Positions 12,789-23,969 of a stretch of 34,932 nucleotides of DNA are shown in pieces. This DNA is from Acidobacteriota bacterium (GTDB taxonomy: Bacteria; Actinomycetota; Acidimicrobiia; Acidimicrobiales; UBA8190): the NCBI GenBank assembly GCA_028872975.1, contig JAGWNV010000002.1:1-34932 (forward strand), written 5' to 3'. Each line of letters opens with the position of its first letter. Position 1 is the stretch's first letter. Position numbers and translations under genes: made by a program. The notes beneath the pieces are model-generated. The model made no database searches, was not told the origin of the DNA, and saw only the letters and a program-made list of their open reading frames with translations.

Positions 12789-14243
12789 TCACGACGGGGG
12801 CGCCACGGCCACCCGGTCGCGCCCGGAAGCCTTGGCCCGGTAGAGGCTGGCGTCGGCCCGGTACACGAGGTCCTCGGCCGACTCGGTGCCGTTCCACGTG
12901 GCCAGCCCGGCCGAGAAGGTGACGCGGCGCCCGAGGCCGTCGTCGCCCGCCCCCTCGCTGCGCAGCCCCTCCACGAGGGCGAGGCCGCCCTCGGCGTCGG
13001 TCTCGGGCAGCACGAGGCAGAACTCCTCGCCCCCGTAGCGGGCCACGAGGTCCTGGGCGCGCATGCGCGAGGTCGTCCCGAGGGCGAAGTGCTGGAGCAG
13101 GTCGTCGCCGGCACTGTGGCCGAAGGTGTCGTTGTACCGCTTGAAGTGGTCGAGGTCGACCATGGCGATGGTGAGCGGCCGGCCCGAGCGGCGGGCCCGG
13201 TTGACCTCGAGCAGGAGGGTCTCGAAGAGCCGGCGCCGATTGGCGAGCCCGGTGAGCTCGTCGGTGTTGGCCATGTCGAGCAGCCCGGAGATGAGCCGGC
13301 TCCGGGTGAGCATGGAGGCGAGGAGGGCGGCCGCGCTGGTGAGCAGCGTGGTCTCGACGGGGGCACCGAGCAGCGACGTGGCCGGGGCCACGATCACCAC
13401 CCCGGCCGTCCCGGCATGGGCGGCGGTGGCGACGAGACCCCCCCGCTCGACGGGCCCGGCCCGCTCGAGGGCGACGACGGCGAGGTCGCCGAGGACCTCG
13501 AAGGCGGGCCATTCGGGATCGGGCCAGGCGTAGGACCGCTGGAGCGGCGTCCGGCTCCCGAGACGCGTCAGCACGGCGTAGCCCTCGACGTCGATGGCGC
13601 GCGCCAGCCGCTCGCCGACCGACAGGAGGTCCCGAGGCCAGTCCTGGAGGGTGCTCGTCTCGGTGGCGAGCTCGGCCAGGGCCCGGTTCCGCTCCATGCC
13701 CCGGATGGACCCCCGGACGACCCCGTCGACCATGACGGCGAGCACACCAGCCGTCCCGGCGAAGAGCACGGTCGCCCACAAGGCGTCGTAGGCCGGGAGC
13801 TCGAGCGCCGTCTCGACGCCGAGGGCGGCCACGAGGACGAGCCATCCCCGCCGCATCATCGTGGCGTTGCCGAGGAGGGCGGTGAGGAGGAAGGCGATGA
13901 CGGGGAGGAGGAGGAAGCTGCCCCCGTGCAGCCCGAAGGCCACTCCGGCGGCGGCGAAGTCGGCGATGACGAGGACCGCCTGGGCGAAGGCCCGCGTCGG
14001 CACGAAGGCCGAGATCCGGGCCCGTCGCAGGCGCCGGCGGTCGGAGGCGAAGGAGCCGACGAAGACGGCGCCGAGCCCGAGGGTGACGCCGAGGGCAGGC
14101 CACGACCGCACATGGGGCCGGTCGAGCAGGGCGGCGAGGGCGAAGAGGGGCACCACGGCGAAGACGGCCGTCACCGCCTGCAGCGCCCGGCTGACCGCCG
14201 CCCCCGTCGGTTGGGTCTTGAACTGCAGGGAGGTTCCCGTCAC
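12789..14243 (-). CDS. Membrane-associated diguanylate cyclase (GGDEF domain)
   Basis: N-terminal multi-TM region, central GAF-like region, YGGEEFCLVLPETDAEGG active site, I-site RAQD exactly five residues upstream of GGEEF. GTG start at 14243. Confidence 0.88.
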   Translation of the reverse strand: MTGTSLQFKTQPTGAAVSRALQAVTAVFAVVPLFALAALLDRPHVRSWPALGVTLGLGAVFVGSFASDRRRLRRARISAFVPTRAFAQAVLVIADFAAAGVAFGLHGGSFLLLPVIAFLLTALLGNATMMRRGWLVLVAALGVETALELPAYDALWATVLFAGTAGVLAVMVDGVVRGSIRGMERNRALAELATETSTLQDWPRDLLSVGERLARAIDVEGYAVLTRLGSRTPLQRSYAWPDPEWPAFEVLGDLAVVALERAGPVERGGLVATAAHAGTAGVVIVAPATSLLGAPVETTLLTSAAALLASMLTRSRLISGLLDMANTDELTGLANRRRLFETLLLEVNRARRSGRPLTIAMVDLDHFKRYNDTFGHSAGDDLLQHFALGTTSRMRAQDLVARYGGEEFCLVLPETDAEGGLALVEGLRSEGAGDDGLGRRVTFSAGLATWNGTESAEDLVYRADASLYRAKASGRDRVAVAPPS

Positions 14244-14250
14244 CGGCGCC

Positions 14251-14256
14251 AGCGTA
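14251..14256 (-). promoter_or_regulatory. -10-like TACGCT, 7 nt before GTG of the GGDEF gene
   Basis: Reverse strand TACGCT-GGCGCCG-GTG. Confidence 0.45.
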
Positions 14257-14305
14257 CGGGCGGTCCCGGCCGGCGACGGCCCGGGCGTCGGCACCGTCCC
14301 CGTCG

Positions 14306-14983
14306 TCAACCGGCGGCGGCGGGGTCGGCCAGCCAGAGCACCCGCCGGGCCCGCACCCGGGTGGCCGGGAGGTCTTCCCCGGCGCGTGCCCGGCCGAAGG
14401 CGTCGCGCTTCTCCTCGCCCGACACCGTGAACACCACCAGGCGCGCCCGGGCGATCCCGGCCAGGGTGAGGGTCATCCGGCGATGGGGGTTGCGGCCGGC
14501 GGGGTCCTCGTTCTCCACGACCCACCGGTCGCCGGGGGCCTCGAGGGCGGCGGAGCCGGGGAAGAGCGACGCCGTGTGCCCGTCGGGGCCGAGGCCGAGA
14601 TGGACGAGGTCGGGGGCGGCGAGGCGGTGCAGGACCGTCTCGTAGGCGGCGGGGCCCGCCTCGCAGGACATGGGGTGGAAGGAGCCGACGGGGCCCACCC
14701 TCTCGACGAGGGTCTCCCGGAGCATCCGCTGGTTGGCGTCGGGGTCGTCCGCCGGCACGCACCGCTCGTCGCCGACGAGGAGGTCGACGACGGACCAGTC
14801 CACCCCGAGCGTCCCGGCCGCGGTCTCGGCGGCGAGCCGGTCGTAGCAACGGGCGGCGGTGGGGCCGCCCGAGAGCACGAGGGTGCACCGGGGACCGGGC
14901 CGCCCGGCGAAGGCGCCGGCCAGGCAGCGGGCGAAGGCGGCCGGGACGTCGTCGGTGAGCTCGAGGTCGCCGGGAAGCGTCAC
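14306..14983 (-). CDS. pgl: 6-phosphogluconolactonase
   Basis: [24 protein letters not shown] and [17 protein letters not shown] motifs; GTGA 4-bp overlap with zwf stop. Confidence 0.93.
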   Translation of the reverse strand: MTLPGDLELTDDVPAAFARCLAGAFAGRPGPRCTLVLSGGPTAARCYDRLAAETAAGTLGVDWSVVDLLVGDERCVPADDPDANQRMLRETLVERVGPVGSFHPMSCEAGPAAYETVLHRLAAPDLVHLGLGPDGHTASLFPGSAALEAPGDRWVVENEDPAGRNPHRRMTLTLAGIARARLVVFTVSGEEKRDAFGRARAGEDLPATRVRARRVLWLADPAAAG

Positions 14984-16544
14984 GGGTCGCGCCACTGGCG
15001 CAGGTCCCGGGCCAGGAGCAGGTCGGCCTCGTGCGGCCCCCAGGAGCCCGCCGGGTAGAACGACAGGGGCGACCCGTCCTGGCCCCAGGCGCTGAGCAGC
15101 GGGTCGACGATCTTCCAGGCCTGCTCGACCTCGTCGGTGCGGATGAAGAGGGTGGGGTCGCCGATCATGACGTCGTGCAGGAGCCGCTCGTAGGCGTCGG
15201 CCGTCGGCCCCGGGAAGGCCCGGGCGTAGGAGAAGTCCATGCCGACGGACCGGAGCCGGAAGGCCTCGCCGGGGACCTTGGCGCCGAAGGAGAGGCACAC
15301 GCCCTCTTCGGGCTGGATCCGCACCAGGATCGAATTGGGCCGCAGCTCCCGGGCCTCGCGCTGGCCGAAGGCGAGATGGGGCACCCGGTGGAACTCGAGG
15401 GCGACCTCGGTGGCCCGCTTGGGGAGCCGCTTTCCGGTCCGGATGTAGACGGGCACGCCGGCCCATCGCCAGTTGTCGACGGCCAGCTTCATGGCCACGT
15501 AGGTCTCGGTGGTGCTCTCCGGCGAGACGTCGGCCTCCTGGCGGTAGCCGGGGGCGGTCTCGCCGGCCACGGCCCCGGCGGTGTACTGGCCCCGCACGGC
15601 GATGCCCGTCACGTCCTCCACGTCGGGGACGACGACGGCGCGCAGCAGCTTCACCTTCTCGTCGCGGATGCCCTGGGCGTCCACCACCGTGGGCGGCTCC
15701 ATGAGCGTGAGAGCGAGGACCTGCATGACGTGGTTCTGGACGATGTCGCGCAGGGCGCCGGCCCGCTCGTAGAAGCCGCCCCGGTGCTCGACACCGAGCT
15801 CCTCGGCCACCGTGATCTGCACGTTGTCGACGTACCGGCGGTTCCACACCGGCTCGAAGACGGCGTTGGCGAAGCGCAGGGCCAGGAGGTTCTGGACGGT
15901 CTCCTTGCCCATGTAGTGGTCGATCCGGTAGATCGAGGACTCGTCGAAGGCCCCGTGGAGGTCCTCGTCGAGGGCGACGGCGCTGTCGAGGTCCTGCCCG
16001 TAGGGCTTCTCCACCACGAGCCGGGCGAACCGGCCGCCGGGGCCGGGCTTGTTGCAGCCGTGGGCGGCGAGGGCTTCGGCCACCACCCCGAAGAGGCTCG
16101 GCACCGTGGCCAGGTAGAAGACGCGGTTGCCGGCCGTGCCGAGGGTGCGGTCGAGGTCGTCGAGGACGGCCTTCAAGGCGGTGAAGGTGTCGGGGTGGCC
16201 GTAGTCGCCCGAGACGTACCGGGCGCGCTCGGCCACCTGTCGCCAGGCCGGGCTCCCGTCCCCGCCCGCCCGGGCCGCCACCCGCCGAAATTCGTCGTCC
16301 GTCCACCCCGTCCGGGCCACGCCGACCACGGCGAAGGGATCGGGGAGGGCGCCGTGCTCGGCCAGGGCGGCCAGGGCGGGGAGCAGCTTCCTGGCCGTGA
16401 GGTCCCCCGAGGCCCCGAACACCACGAGGGTCTGCGCCGGCGGTCGGCCGACCCTGTCGAGCTCGTGGCGCACCTGGGCGGGCTCGTCGGCCGAGGCCGG
16501 CGCCGCATCCAGGGCGTCGACCGACCCCAGGACCCCTCCTGCGG

Positions 16545-16548
<4 letters not shown>
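14980..16548 (-). CDS. zwf: Glucose-6-phosphate dehydrogenase
   Basis: [42 protein letters not shown] start in a 4-bp overlap with gnd stop. Confidence 0.96.
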
Positions 16549-17465
<917 letters not shown>

Positions 17466-17482
17466 GCGCCCGCCCTTCTCTC

Positions 17483-18847
17483 TCAGGAGATCTCGGCCAA
17501 CTCGTCGACGGCCACCCTCGTCACCCGCCGGCCGTGGGACAGGAGGCTGCGGTGGTCGCCGGCCGCCTGGGCGGCGATGAGGGTCCCGAAGTCGTAGTCC
17601 TTCCCGGGGATGGGCACCTCGGGGCCGGGTGTCCGCGACACGATCTGGACGGCCACCACGGTGTCGGGGCCACCTTTGTGGAGCTGGCCGGTGGAGTGGA
17701 GGAACCGCGGCCCGTAGCCGGCGGTGACGGCCATTCCTCCCAGCCGGTCACGGACGGCCCGGCGCAGCGCCTCGAGCCGGGCGTCCTGGCCGAAGGGGAG
17801 ATAGGCCTGGAGCGAGACGTAGTCGCCTTGGCGGACGGTGGACTCGAGCCAGGCGAACAGGGCGTCGGGGGCGATCGTGTCGACGGCGGGCAGGGGCAGT
17901 GAGGCGAGCATGTCGTTGGTGTTCTTCTTCGACTCGGCGACGTTGGGCTCGTCGAAGGGGTCGATGCCGAGTACGTGTCCGCAGACGGCCACCGCCAGCT
18001 CCCACCGGTAGAACTGCTCGGCCAGGTCCTCGGGGTGGGTGAGGTGGACGGGGACGACGTGGCGGTCGCCGCCGTCCTCGGGCACGGTGGTCGGCACCGG
18101 GACGCAGCCGGTGCCGTGCTTGCCCGTCGACTCGGCGATCAGCTGCTCGACCCACAGGCCGAAGGCGGCGAAGGCCTCGGGCACCACCACCGTCACCTTG
18201 TCCCGCCCCACCCGGGTCTCCTCGCCGAGGGTCATGCCGAGGGCGACCGCCTCGAGGGCGTCGGCGTCGAGGGCCCGCCGGCAGAACCGGCCCACGTCGT
18301 AGCCGAGGAGGGCGGCGGGGACCATGCCGAAGTAGGAGAGCACCGAGTAGCGCCCGCCGATGTCGGGCGGGTTCTCGAAGCACCGGGCGAAGCCGCGGTC
18401 GGCCGCCAGCCGGGCGAGGGGGGTGCCGGGGTCGGTGATGGCCGCGTAGCGCGAGGGGTCGGGCAGGCGCTCCCAGGCGTGGGCCAGAAGGACGTTGGGC
18501 TCGAGGGTGGTCCCGGACTTGGAGGAGACGAGGACGAAGGCGTCGGCGAAGTCGATCGACCCGACCGTGGCGGGGTGGGTGGTGTCGCAGACGACCAGCC
18601 GCCGGGCGCCGCCGGCGGCAGCGGACTCGAGGACCGCCGGCCCGAGCGACGATCCCCCCATCCCGAGCAGGACGACCGTCTGCTGGTCGACGTGCTCCGC
18701 CCACCGGGCCAGGTCGTCGGCCTCGGCCGCCATCCGCCTGGGCACCTCCAGCCAGCCGAGGCGGTCGGCGGCCACGTTGCCCTCGGGCCACAGGCCGGCG
18801 TCCCCGGCCCGCAGCGCCTCCAGGAGTCTCGAGGCGTCGTCGGCCAC
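17483..18847 (-). CDS. pgi: Glucose-6-phosphate isomerase
   Basis: [56 protein letters not shown] at 18847; a CTG at 18856 would give a 4-bp overlap with the tal stop. Confidence 0.92.
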   Translation of the reverse strand: MADDASRLLEALRAGDAGLWPEGNVAADRLGWLEVPRRMAAEADDLARWAEHVDQQTVVLLGMGGSSLGPAVLESAAAGGARRLVVCDTTHPATVGSIDFADAFVLVSSKSGTTLEPNVLLAHAWERLPDPSRYAAITDPGTPLARLAADRGFARCFENPPDIGGRYSVLSYFGMVPAALLGYDVGRFCRRALDADALEAVALGMTLGEETRVGRDKVTVVVPEAFAAFGLWVEQLIAESTGKHGTGCVPVPTTVPEDGGDRHVVPVHLTHPEDLAEQFYRWELAVAVCGHVLGIDPFDEPNVAESKKNTNDMLASLPLPAVDTIAPDALFAWLESTVRQGDYVSLQAYLPFGQDARLEALRRAVRDRLGGMAVTAGYGPRFLHSTGQLHKGGPDTVVAVQIVSRTPGPEVPIPGKDYDFGTLIAAQAAGDHRSLLSHGRRVTRVAVDELAEIS

Positions 18848-18852
18848 GGCCG

Positions 18853-19980
18853 TCAGCCCCCGCCCGCCAGCGCGTTGGCCTTGTCGGCCAGCACCTGCAT
18901 GAGCTCGTCGAAGGACTTGGCGAAGCTGGCCACGCCTTCGGTCTCGAGGGTGCGGGCCACGTCTGCGACGTCGACGCCCGCCGCCGCCAGCGACCGGAGG
19001 GCCTCTCGGTCGGCATCGGGGTCGGCGTCGACGGTCCGGGCCGGTGTGCCGTGGTCGAGCCAGGCGTCGATCGTCTGGTCGGGCATGGTGTTGACGCTGT
19101 CGGGGCCGATGAGGGCGTCCACGTACTTGAGGTCCGGATAGGCCGGGTTCTTCGTGGACGTCGAGGCCCACAGGGGCCGCTGCAGGTTGGCCCCGTGGTC
19201 CCGGAGCCGCTCCCACCGGGGCCCCGAGAACCGCTCGAGGAAGAGCTGGTAGGCGAGGCGCGCCTGGGCCACGGCGGCGGTGCCCCGCAGCGCCAGGAGG
19301 TCCCGGCCGTGGGCGGTGTCGTGGTCGGCGAGGGTCTCGAGGCGGCGGTCCACCTCGGTGTCGACCCTGCTCACGAAGAAGGAGGCCACGCTGCGCACCG
19401 ACGAGAGGTCGTCGTGGCCGGCGGCGAGGTACTCCTCGAGCCCGCCCAGGTACGCCTCGATGACCTCGTCGTAGCGCTCGACGCTGAAGAGGAGGGTGAT
19501 GTTGATGTTCCGGCCCTCGGCCACCATGGCTCTGACGGCGGGCACGCCCTCGGCGGTGGCGGGGATCTTCACGTAGAGGTTGGGCCTCTCGATCCGCTCG
19601 TGCCAGTACCGGGCCGACTCGACGGTGGCGGAGGTGTCGTGCGCCAGCGAGGGGGCGACCTCGAGGGACACGAACCCGTCCTCCCCGCCCGAGGACTCCG
19701 AGACGGGACGGAGCACGTCCAGGGCGCCGGTGATGTCGTCGGCGACGAGCTCCCAGTAGGCCTCCTCGACGGAGTGGCCCCGCAGGAGATCGGCGAACTG
19801 TTCGTCGTAGGCCGACCCGCCCTCGATGGCCTTGGCGAAGATCGTCGGATTCGAGGTCACCCCCCGGATGCCCTGTTCGACGAGGGCGGCCAGATGTCCG
19901 TCGCGGAGGTAGTCGCGACGGAGGTTGTCGAGCCAGGGGCTCTGTCGCTGCTGCTCGAAGAGGTCGTGCAGCTTGGTCAT
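18853..19980 (-). CDS. tal: Transaldolase
   Basis: QSPWLDNLRRDYLRDG...GIRGVTSNPTIFAKAI, LYVKIPATAEGVPAV, NINITLLFSVERY, STSTKNPAYPDLKYVDALIG. Confidence 0.96.
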   Translation of the reverse strand: MTKLHDLFEQQRQSPWLDNLRRDYLRDGHLAALVEQGIRGVTSNPTIFAKAIEGGSAYDEQFADLLRGHSVEEAYWELVADDITGALDVLRPVSESSGGEDGFVSLEVAPSLAHDTSATVESARYWHERIERPNLYVKIPATAEGVPAVRAMVAEGRNINITLLFSVERYDEVIEAYLGGLEEYLAAGHDDLSSVRSVASFFVSRVDTEVDRRLETLADHDTAHGRDLLALRGTAAVAQARLAYQLFLERFSGPRWERLRDHGANLQRPLWASTSTKNPAYPDLKYVDALIGPDSVNTMPDQTIDAWLDHGTPARTVDADPDADREALRSLAAAGVDVADVARTLETEGVASFAKSFDELMQVLADKANALAGGG

Positions 19981-19996
19981 GCCGGGCTCCTTCCCG

Positions 19997-21982
19997 TCAA
20001 CCGTGCATCCGCTCGACGAGCGCCCGTGCCCGCCTGGCCACGTTCTCGGCGGTGAAGCCGAAGTGCTCGAGGACCGAGGTCCCCGGAGCGGACGCCCCGA
20101 AGCGGTCGATCGACACGCTGTCGTCGGCGTAGCGGTCCCAGCCGAACGAGGCGGCCGCCTCGACGGCGAGGGTGGGCACCCCCGGCGGGAGCACCGACGC
20201 CCGATAGGCCCCGTCCTGCAGCGCGAACAGCTCCCAGGAGGGGAACGACACCACGCTGGTCCGAAGGGCCGGGCCGCCGGCGCCTCCGGCCAGGAGCCGG
20301 CCCGCCTCCACGCACAGGTGGACCTCCCCGCCGGTCCCCACGAGCACGACCTCGGGCTCGCCGTCGGCGGCGACGAGGACGTAGGCGCCCCGGCGCACCC
20401 CCTCGAAGGCCTCGGCCGTGCCGGCCAGGACGGGGAGGTCCTGACGCGACAGCACGAGCCCCGTGGGCCCGTCGCCGTCCACGGCCACGCGCCAGGCGTG
20501 GGCCGTCTCGTTGGCGTCGGCGGGGCGGATGACGCGGAGGTCGGGCATGGCCCGCATGGCGGCGAGGTGCTCGACGGGCTGGTGGGTGGGACCGTCCTGG
20601 CCCAGGCCCACCGAGTCGTGGGTCCAGGAGTACACGACGTGTGCCTCCGACAGCGCCGCCAGGCGGACGGCGGGGCGCATGTAGTCGCTGAAGATGAAGA
20701 AGGTACCGGCCACGGGCAGGACCCCGCCGTGGAGGGCCATGCCCGTCATCATCGCCGCCATGGCGTGCTCCCGGATGCCGTAGTGGACCTGGGCACCGCC
20801 GGGTGACACGAGGGACTGGATCTCGGCGTCGGCGAGCTTCATGCCGGTGTTGCCCGTGAGGTCGGCAGCGCCGGCGACGAGCCCGGGGATGTACTCGGCC
20901 GAGGCGTCGAGGCACTGATTGACGGCCTTGCGGGTGGCGAGGTCGGTGCCCGGCTCGAAGGTGGGGAGCTTCGCCTCCCATCCCTCGAGGCCCCGGCCCG
21001 CCATGCAGGCCTGCCAGGCCGTCCGGTCGATCCGCGCGGCGTCGAAGCGCGCCTGCCAGTCGGTGCGCAGCCGGGCGCCGCGCTCCCGGCAGGACCGGTA
21101 GAGGTCGAGGACCTCCTCGGGCACCCAGAACTGCTCGCCGGGGGGAAGGCCCAGGATCTCCTTGGTCCTGCGCACCACCTCCTCGCCGAGTGGGTCCCCG
21201 TGGGCCTTGGCGGTGTCCATGGCGGAGGAGGGCCAGCCGATGTGGCTGCGCAGGACGAGCATGGACGGCCTGTCCTCGACGGCCATGGCCCGCCGGAGGG
21301 CGGCCTCCAGGACGTCGGTGTCGTTGGCGACCTCGCCCAGGACCTCGGTGTGCCAGCCGTAGGCGGCGAACCGCGCCGCCACGTCGTCGCCGTAGGCGAG
21401 CTCGGTGGGCCCGTCGATGGTGATGTGGTTGTCGTCGTAGACGCAGACGAGGCGCCCCAGGCCGAGGTGTCCGGCCAGGGAGGCCGCCTCGTGGCTGACG
21501 CCCTCCATGAGGTCGCCGTCGGAGCAGACGACGAAGGTGTGGTGGTCGACGACGTCGGCGCCGAAGCGCGTCCGCAGCCACCGCTCGGCCAGACCCATCC
21601 CCACGGCGTTGGCGACGCCCTGACCGAGGGGACCGGTGGTCACCTCCACGCCGGCGGTGTGGTGGACCTCGGGGTGTCCCGGGGTCTTCGACCCCCACTG
21701 GCGGAATTGCCGGATGTCCTCGAGGGTGAGGTCGTAGCCCGTGAGGAAGAGCATGCTGTAGAGGAGGATCGAGGCGTGGCCGGCGGAGAGGACGAACCGG
21801 TCCCGGTCGGGCCATGCGGGGTCGGCCGGATCGTGGTGCATGATCCTCGTGAACAGGACGTGCGCCAACGGCGCCAGGGCCATGGCGGTGCCGGGATGCC
21901 CAGAGTTGGCCCGCTGTGGGGCGTCCATGGCGAGGCCCCGGACGACGTTGATCCCGAGCTGCTCGAGGTCGGAGTCGCTCAC
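19997..21982 (-). CDS. tkt: Transketolase
   Basis: NSGHPGTAMALAPLAHVLF, TTGPLGQGVANAVGMG, CSDGDLMEGVSHEAASLAGHLGLG, WTHDSVGLGQDGPTHQPVEHLAAMRAMP. GTG start at 21982. Confidence 0.97.
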   Translation of the reverse strand: MSDSDLEQLGINVVRGLAMDAPQRANSGHPGTAMALAPLAHVLFTRIMHHDPADPAWPDRDRFVLSAGHASILLYSMLFLTGYDLTLEDIRQFRQWGSKTPGHPEVHHTAGVEVTTGPLGQGVANAVGMGLAERWLRTRFGADVVDHHTFVVCSDGDLMEGVSHEAASLAGHLGLGRLVCVYDDNHITIDGPTELAYGDDVAARFAAYGWHTEVLGEVANDTDVLEAALRRAMAVEDRPSMLVLRSHIGWPSSAMDTAKAHGDPLGEEVVRRTKEILGLPPGEQFWVPEEVLDLYRSCRERGARLRTDWQARFDAARIDRTAWQACMAGRGLEGWEAKLPTFEPGTDLATRKAVNQCLDASAEYIPGLVAGAADLTGNTGMKLADAEIQSLVSPGGAQVHYGIREHAMAAMMTGMALHGGVLPVAGTFFIFSDYMRPAVRLAALSEAHVVYSWTHDSVGLGQDGPTHQPVEHLAAMRAMPDLRVIRPADANETAHAWRVAVDGDGPTGLVLSRQDLPVLAGTAEAFEGVRRGAYVLVAADGEPEVVLVGTGGEVHLCVEAGRLLAGGAGGPALRTSVVSFPSWELFALQDGAYRASVLPPGVPTLAVEAAASFGWDRYADDSVSIDRFGASAPGTSVLEHFGFTAENVARRARALVERMHG

Positions 21983-21989
21983 CGGGCCC

Positions 21990-21995
21990 ACCGTA
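21990..21995 (-). promoter_or_regulatory. -10-like TACGGT, 7 nt before GTG of tkt (head of pentose-phosphate operon)
   Basis: Reverse strand TACGGT-GGGCCCG-GTG. Confidence 0.5.
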
Positions 21996-22043
21996 CCCGC
22001 TTGGCCTCGGCGGCCAACGGCCGCCGCCTCGGCGTCGGCGCGG

Positions 22044-23207
22044 TCAACGACCGCCGGCGGGATCCCGGAGGAGGGCCACCGAGGCGGTGAAGCCGTGGAG
22101 GAAGTTGTGGCCGTGCAGCGGGCCGAGCTCGCCGGCGGCGAAGAAGCCCGCCACCGGCGGCCGCCCGAGCTCCTCGGCGAGGACGGCGACGTCGTGGTGG
22201 GGGGTGCCGAAGAGCCGGGTGCCGCGACCGTTGCAGGTGAACAGCAGGGCGCCGTCGGCCCGCCTCCCCCTGAGCATGTGCCGGAGGTCCTCGTCGGCGC
22301 TGGCGGCGTCGCGCAGATGGAATTGCACCGTGGTGCCCACCGGCACGACGTCGCCGACGGCGATGGCACCGCTCGACCGGTCGGCGCCGAGGACGTTGCG
22401 GACGAGGAAGTCGCCGGGCCCGAAGTGCTCGCGGTGCTCGTCGACCACTCGCCCGAGATGGAGCCCGCCCGCCTCGAGCAGGCGCACCTGTTCCTCGTCG
22501 AGCCCTTCTCGCGCCTGGGCGACCAGCCGCTCCAGGGCGGGCCGGCCGGCCAGCTCGAAGATCACGTTGCCCTCTGCCTTGGTGACGACGAGGGGGTCGC
22601 CGAAGGGCCGGCAACCCTGGGAGACGACCGTCTCCACGTCGATGCCGGGGCCGAGGAGGGCGCCGACGGCGCCGGCCGTCCGCACCGTCGTCCCGAGGGC
22701 CAGGCGGTTGCCGCCCGGGCCCCGTCCGGCCGAGGCCATGCCGCCCACGACGGGGAGCCCGGGGTGGTGGTCGCCGGTCCAGGCCAGCAGTGGCTCGGCC
22801 GGGAAGCTGTAGGGGTCGGCGAGGAGCAACAGCGCCTGGGGCTCGAAGGACAGCGTCGCCGGCCAGCCCGACAAGGTGGCCGTGTCGGTGTCCCGGTCGA
22901 GGTGGAGATCGAGGCCGACGGGCAGGAGCGGACCCGTCCGCCCGGCGAAGAGGGCGACCGCCGCGTCCCTCTCGACCTCCCGGTGCGGGCCGGCCACCGA
23001 CTCGGCGGCGACGCCGAGGAGCACGAGGGGATGGAGGACGGCGTCCACGACGCCGACGGCGTCCTCGAGGGCGCCGGCATGGGGGGCCGTGACGAACACG
23101 AGGGCGAGGTCGGGCCTGTCGCCCACGTCCTCGAGGACCTGGCCGGCCACCTCCCCGACGGCATGGGCCGTGACCGGATGCTCGCTCATCGCCGCCGCGA
23201 AGGGCAC
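22044..23207 (-). CDS. FIST-domain (FIST_N/FIST_C) putative signal-sensing protein
   Basis: Overall FIST pattern: GLPVVGGMASAG, CRPFGDPLVVTKAEGNVIFELAGRPAL, GALLFTCNGRGTRLFG, PVAGFFAAGELGPLHGHNFLHGFTASVALL. Confidence 0.85.
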   Translation of the reverse strand: MPFAAAMSEHPVTAHAVGEVAGQVLEDVGDRPDLALVFVTAPHAGALEDAVGVVDAVLHPLVLLGVAAESVAGPHREVERDAAVALFAGRTGPLLPVGLDLHLDRDTDTATLSGWPATLSFEPQALLLLADPYSFPAEPLLAWTGDHHPGLPVVGGMASAGRGPGGNRLALGTTVRTAGAVGALLGPGIDVETVVSQGCRPFGDPLVVTKAEGNVIFELAGRPALERLVAQAREGLDEEQVRLLEAGGLHLGRVVDEHREHFGPGDFLVRNVLGADRSSGAIAVGDVVPVGTTVQFHLRDAASADEDLRHMLRGRRADGALLFTCNGRGTRLFGTPHHDVAVLAEELGRPPVAGFFAAGELGPLHGHNFLHGFTASVALLRDPAGGR

Positions 23208-23214
23208 CGACCCG

Positions 23215-23220
23215 ACGCTA
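23215..23220 (-). promoter_or_regulatory. -10-like TAGCGT, 7 nt before GTG of the FIST gene
   Basis: Reverse strand TAGCGT-CGGGTCG-GTG. Confidence 0.5.
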
Positions 23221-23232
23221 ACCGGGGCCGAG

Positions 23233-23238
23233 TACCGT
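23233..23238 (+). promoter_or_regulatory. -10-like TACCGT, 7 nt before GTG of the thioesterase
   Basis: TACCGT-CCGGGCC-GTG. Confidence 0.5.
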
Positions 23239-23245
23239 CCGGGCC

Positions 23246-23647
23246 GTGCCCGACCGGCTCCAGGTGCCCCCCAACTGCGACCTGACCCTCGGCATGGTGT
23301 GCCTCGACAAGTCCGAGCCGGGCCGGACCGTGTGGCGGATGCCGGCGGACGAGCGGTTCACCAACCCGGCCGGGATCCTCCAGGGTGGCTTCCTGGCCGC
23401 CTTCTGCGACTCGGCCATGGGCGCCGCCAGCGTGACCTGGGCGCGGGGTCGCAAGGTCCGCTCCGCCAACGCCGAGCTCAAGATCAGCTTCCTGGCCCCG
23501 GTGTCGCCGGGCGGGAACCTCACCTGCACGGCCCAGGTGATCTCCGGGGGAGGCCGGGTGGCCTTCGTGGAGGCCGAGGTGGCCGACGACGAGGGCCGCC
23601 TGGTAGCCCGGGCCAGCTCCACCTATATCCTGGCTCCTCGTGGCTGA
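23246..23647 (+). CDS. PaaI/hotdog-fold thioesterase family protein
   Basis: NPAGILQGGFLAAFCDSAMGAAS...AELKISFLAPVSPGGNLTCTAQVISGGGRVAFVEAEV hotdog pattern; GTG start. Confidence 0.88.
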   Translation: MPDRLQVPPNCDLTLGMVCLDKSEPGRTVWRMPADERFTNPAGILQGGFLAAFCDSAMGAASVTWARGRKVRSANAELKISFLAPVSPGGNLTCTAQVISGGGRVAFVEAEVADDEGRLVARASSTYILAPRG

Positions 23648-23966
23648 CGGCCGTGGCGGTGGCGCTCGGGCCGAGCTCGTCGAGCTCGTGGTCGACTACG
23701 CCAAGCAGGAGACCCTGGGCCCCCTCCGGGGCCTGGGCAGGTTCGTCCTGTTCGGCCTCCTGGGCTCGACCTTCCTGGCCATCGGCCTCGCCGTCCTCCT
23801 CCTGGCCGGGCTCCGGGCCCTCCAGGACGAGACGGGGAGGATCTTCGCCGGGAACTGTAGCTGGGCCCCGGACCTCCTGACCGCCGCCGCGGCGGTGGTC
23901 GTGGCCGGGCTGGCGGGCTGGCGCGTCGTCCGAGGGCCTGCCGCACGGCGCGGGAAGGGGAGCTGA
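23640..23966 (+). CDS. Small membrane protein, phage-holin-superfamily/DUF1469-like
   Basis: Two TM segments (FVLFGLLGSTFLAIGLAVLLLAGL; LLTAAAAVVVAGLAGWRVV); GTG start overlaps the thioesterase stop by 8 bp. Confidence 0.65.
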   Translation: MADGRGGGARAELVELVVDYAKQETLGPLRGLGRFVLFGLLGSTFLAIGLAVLLLAGLRALQDETGRIFAGNCSWAPDLLTAAAAVVVAGLAGWRVVRGPAARRGKGS

Positions 23967-23969
23967 CCG

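Noticed and set aside
10946-12922. 658-aa + ORF opposite fbiC
   Set aside because: Antisense shadow; no recognisable motifs, while fbiC has two radical-SAM motifs on the other strand.
10463-13366. 967-aa ORF as a novel GGDEF-FO synthase fusion
   Set aside because: The N-terminal ~210 aa is an out-of-frame reading of the GGDEF gene; fbiC begins at 12733/12742.
12651-14645. 664-aa + ORF opposite the GGDEF gene
   Set aside because: Antisense shadow, low-complexity composition.
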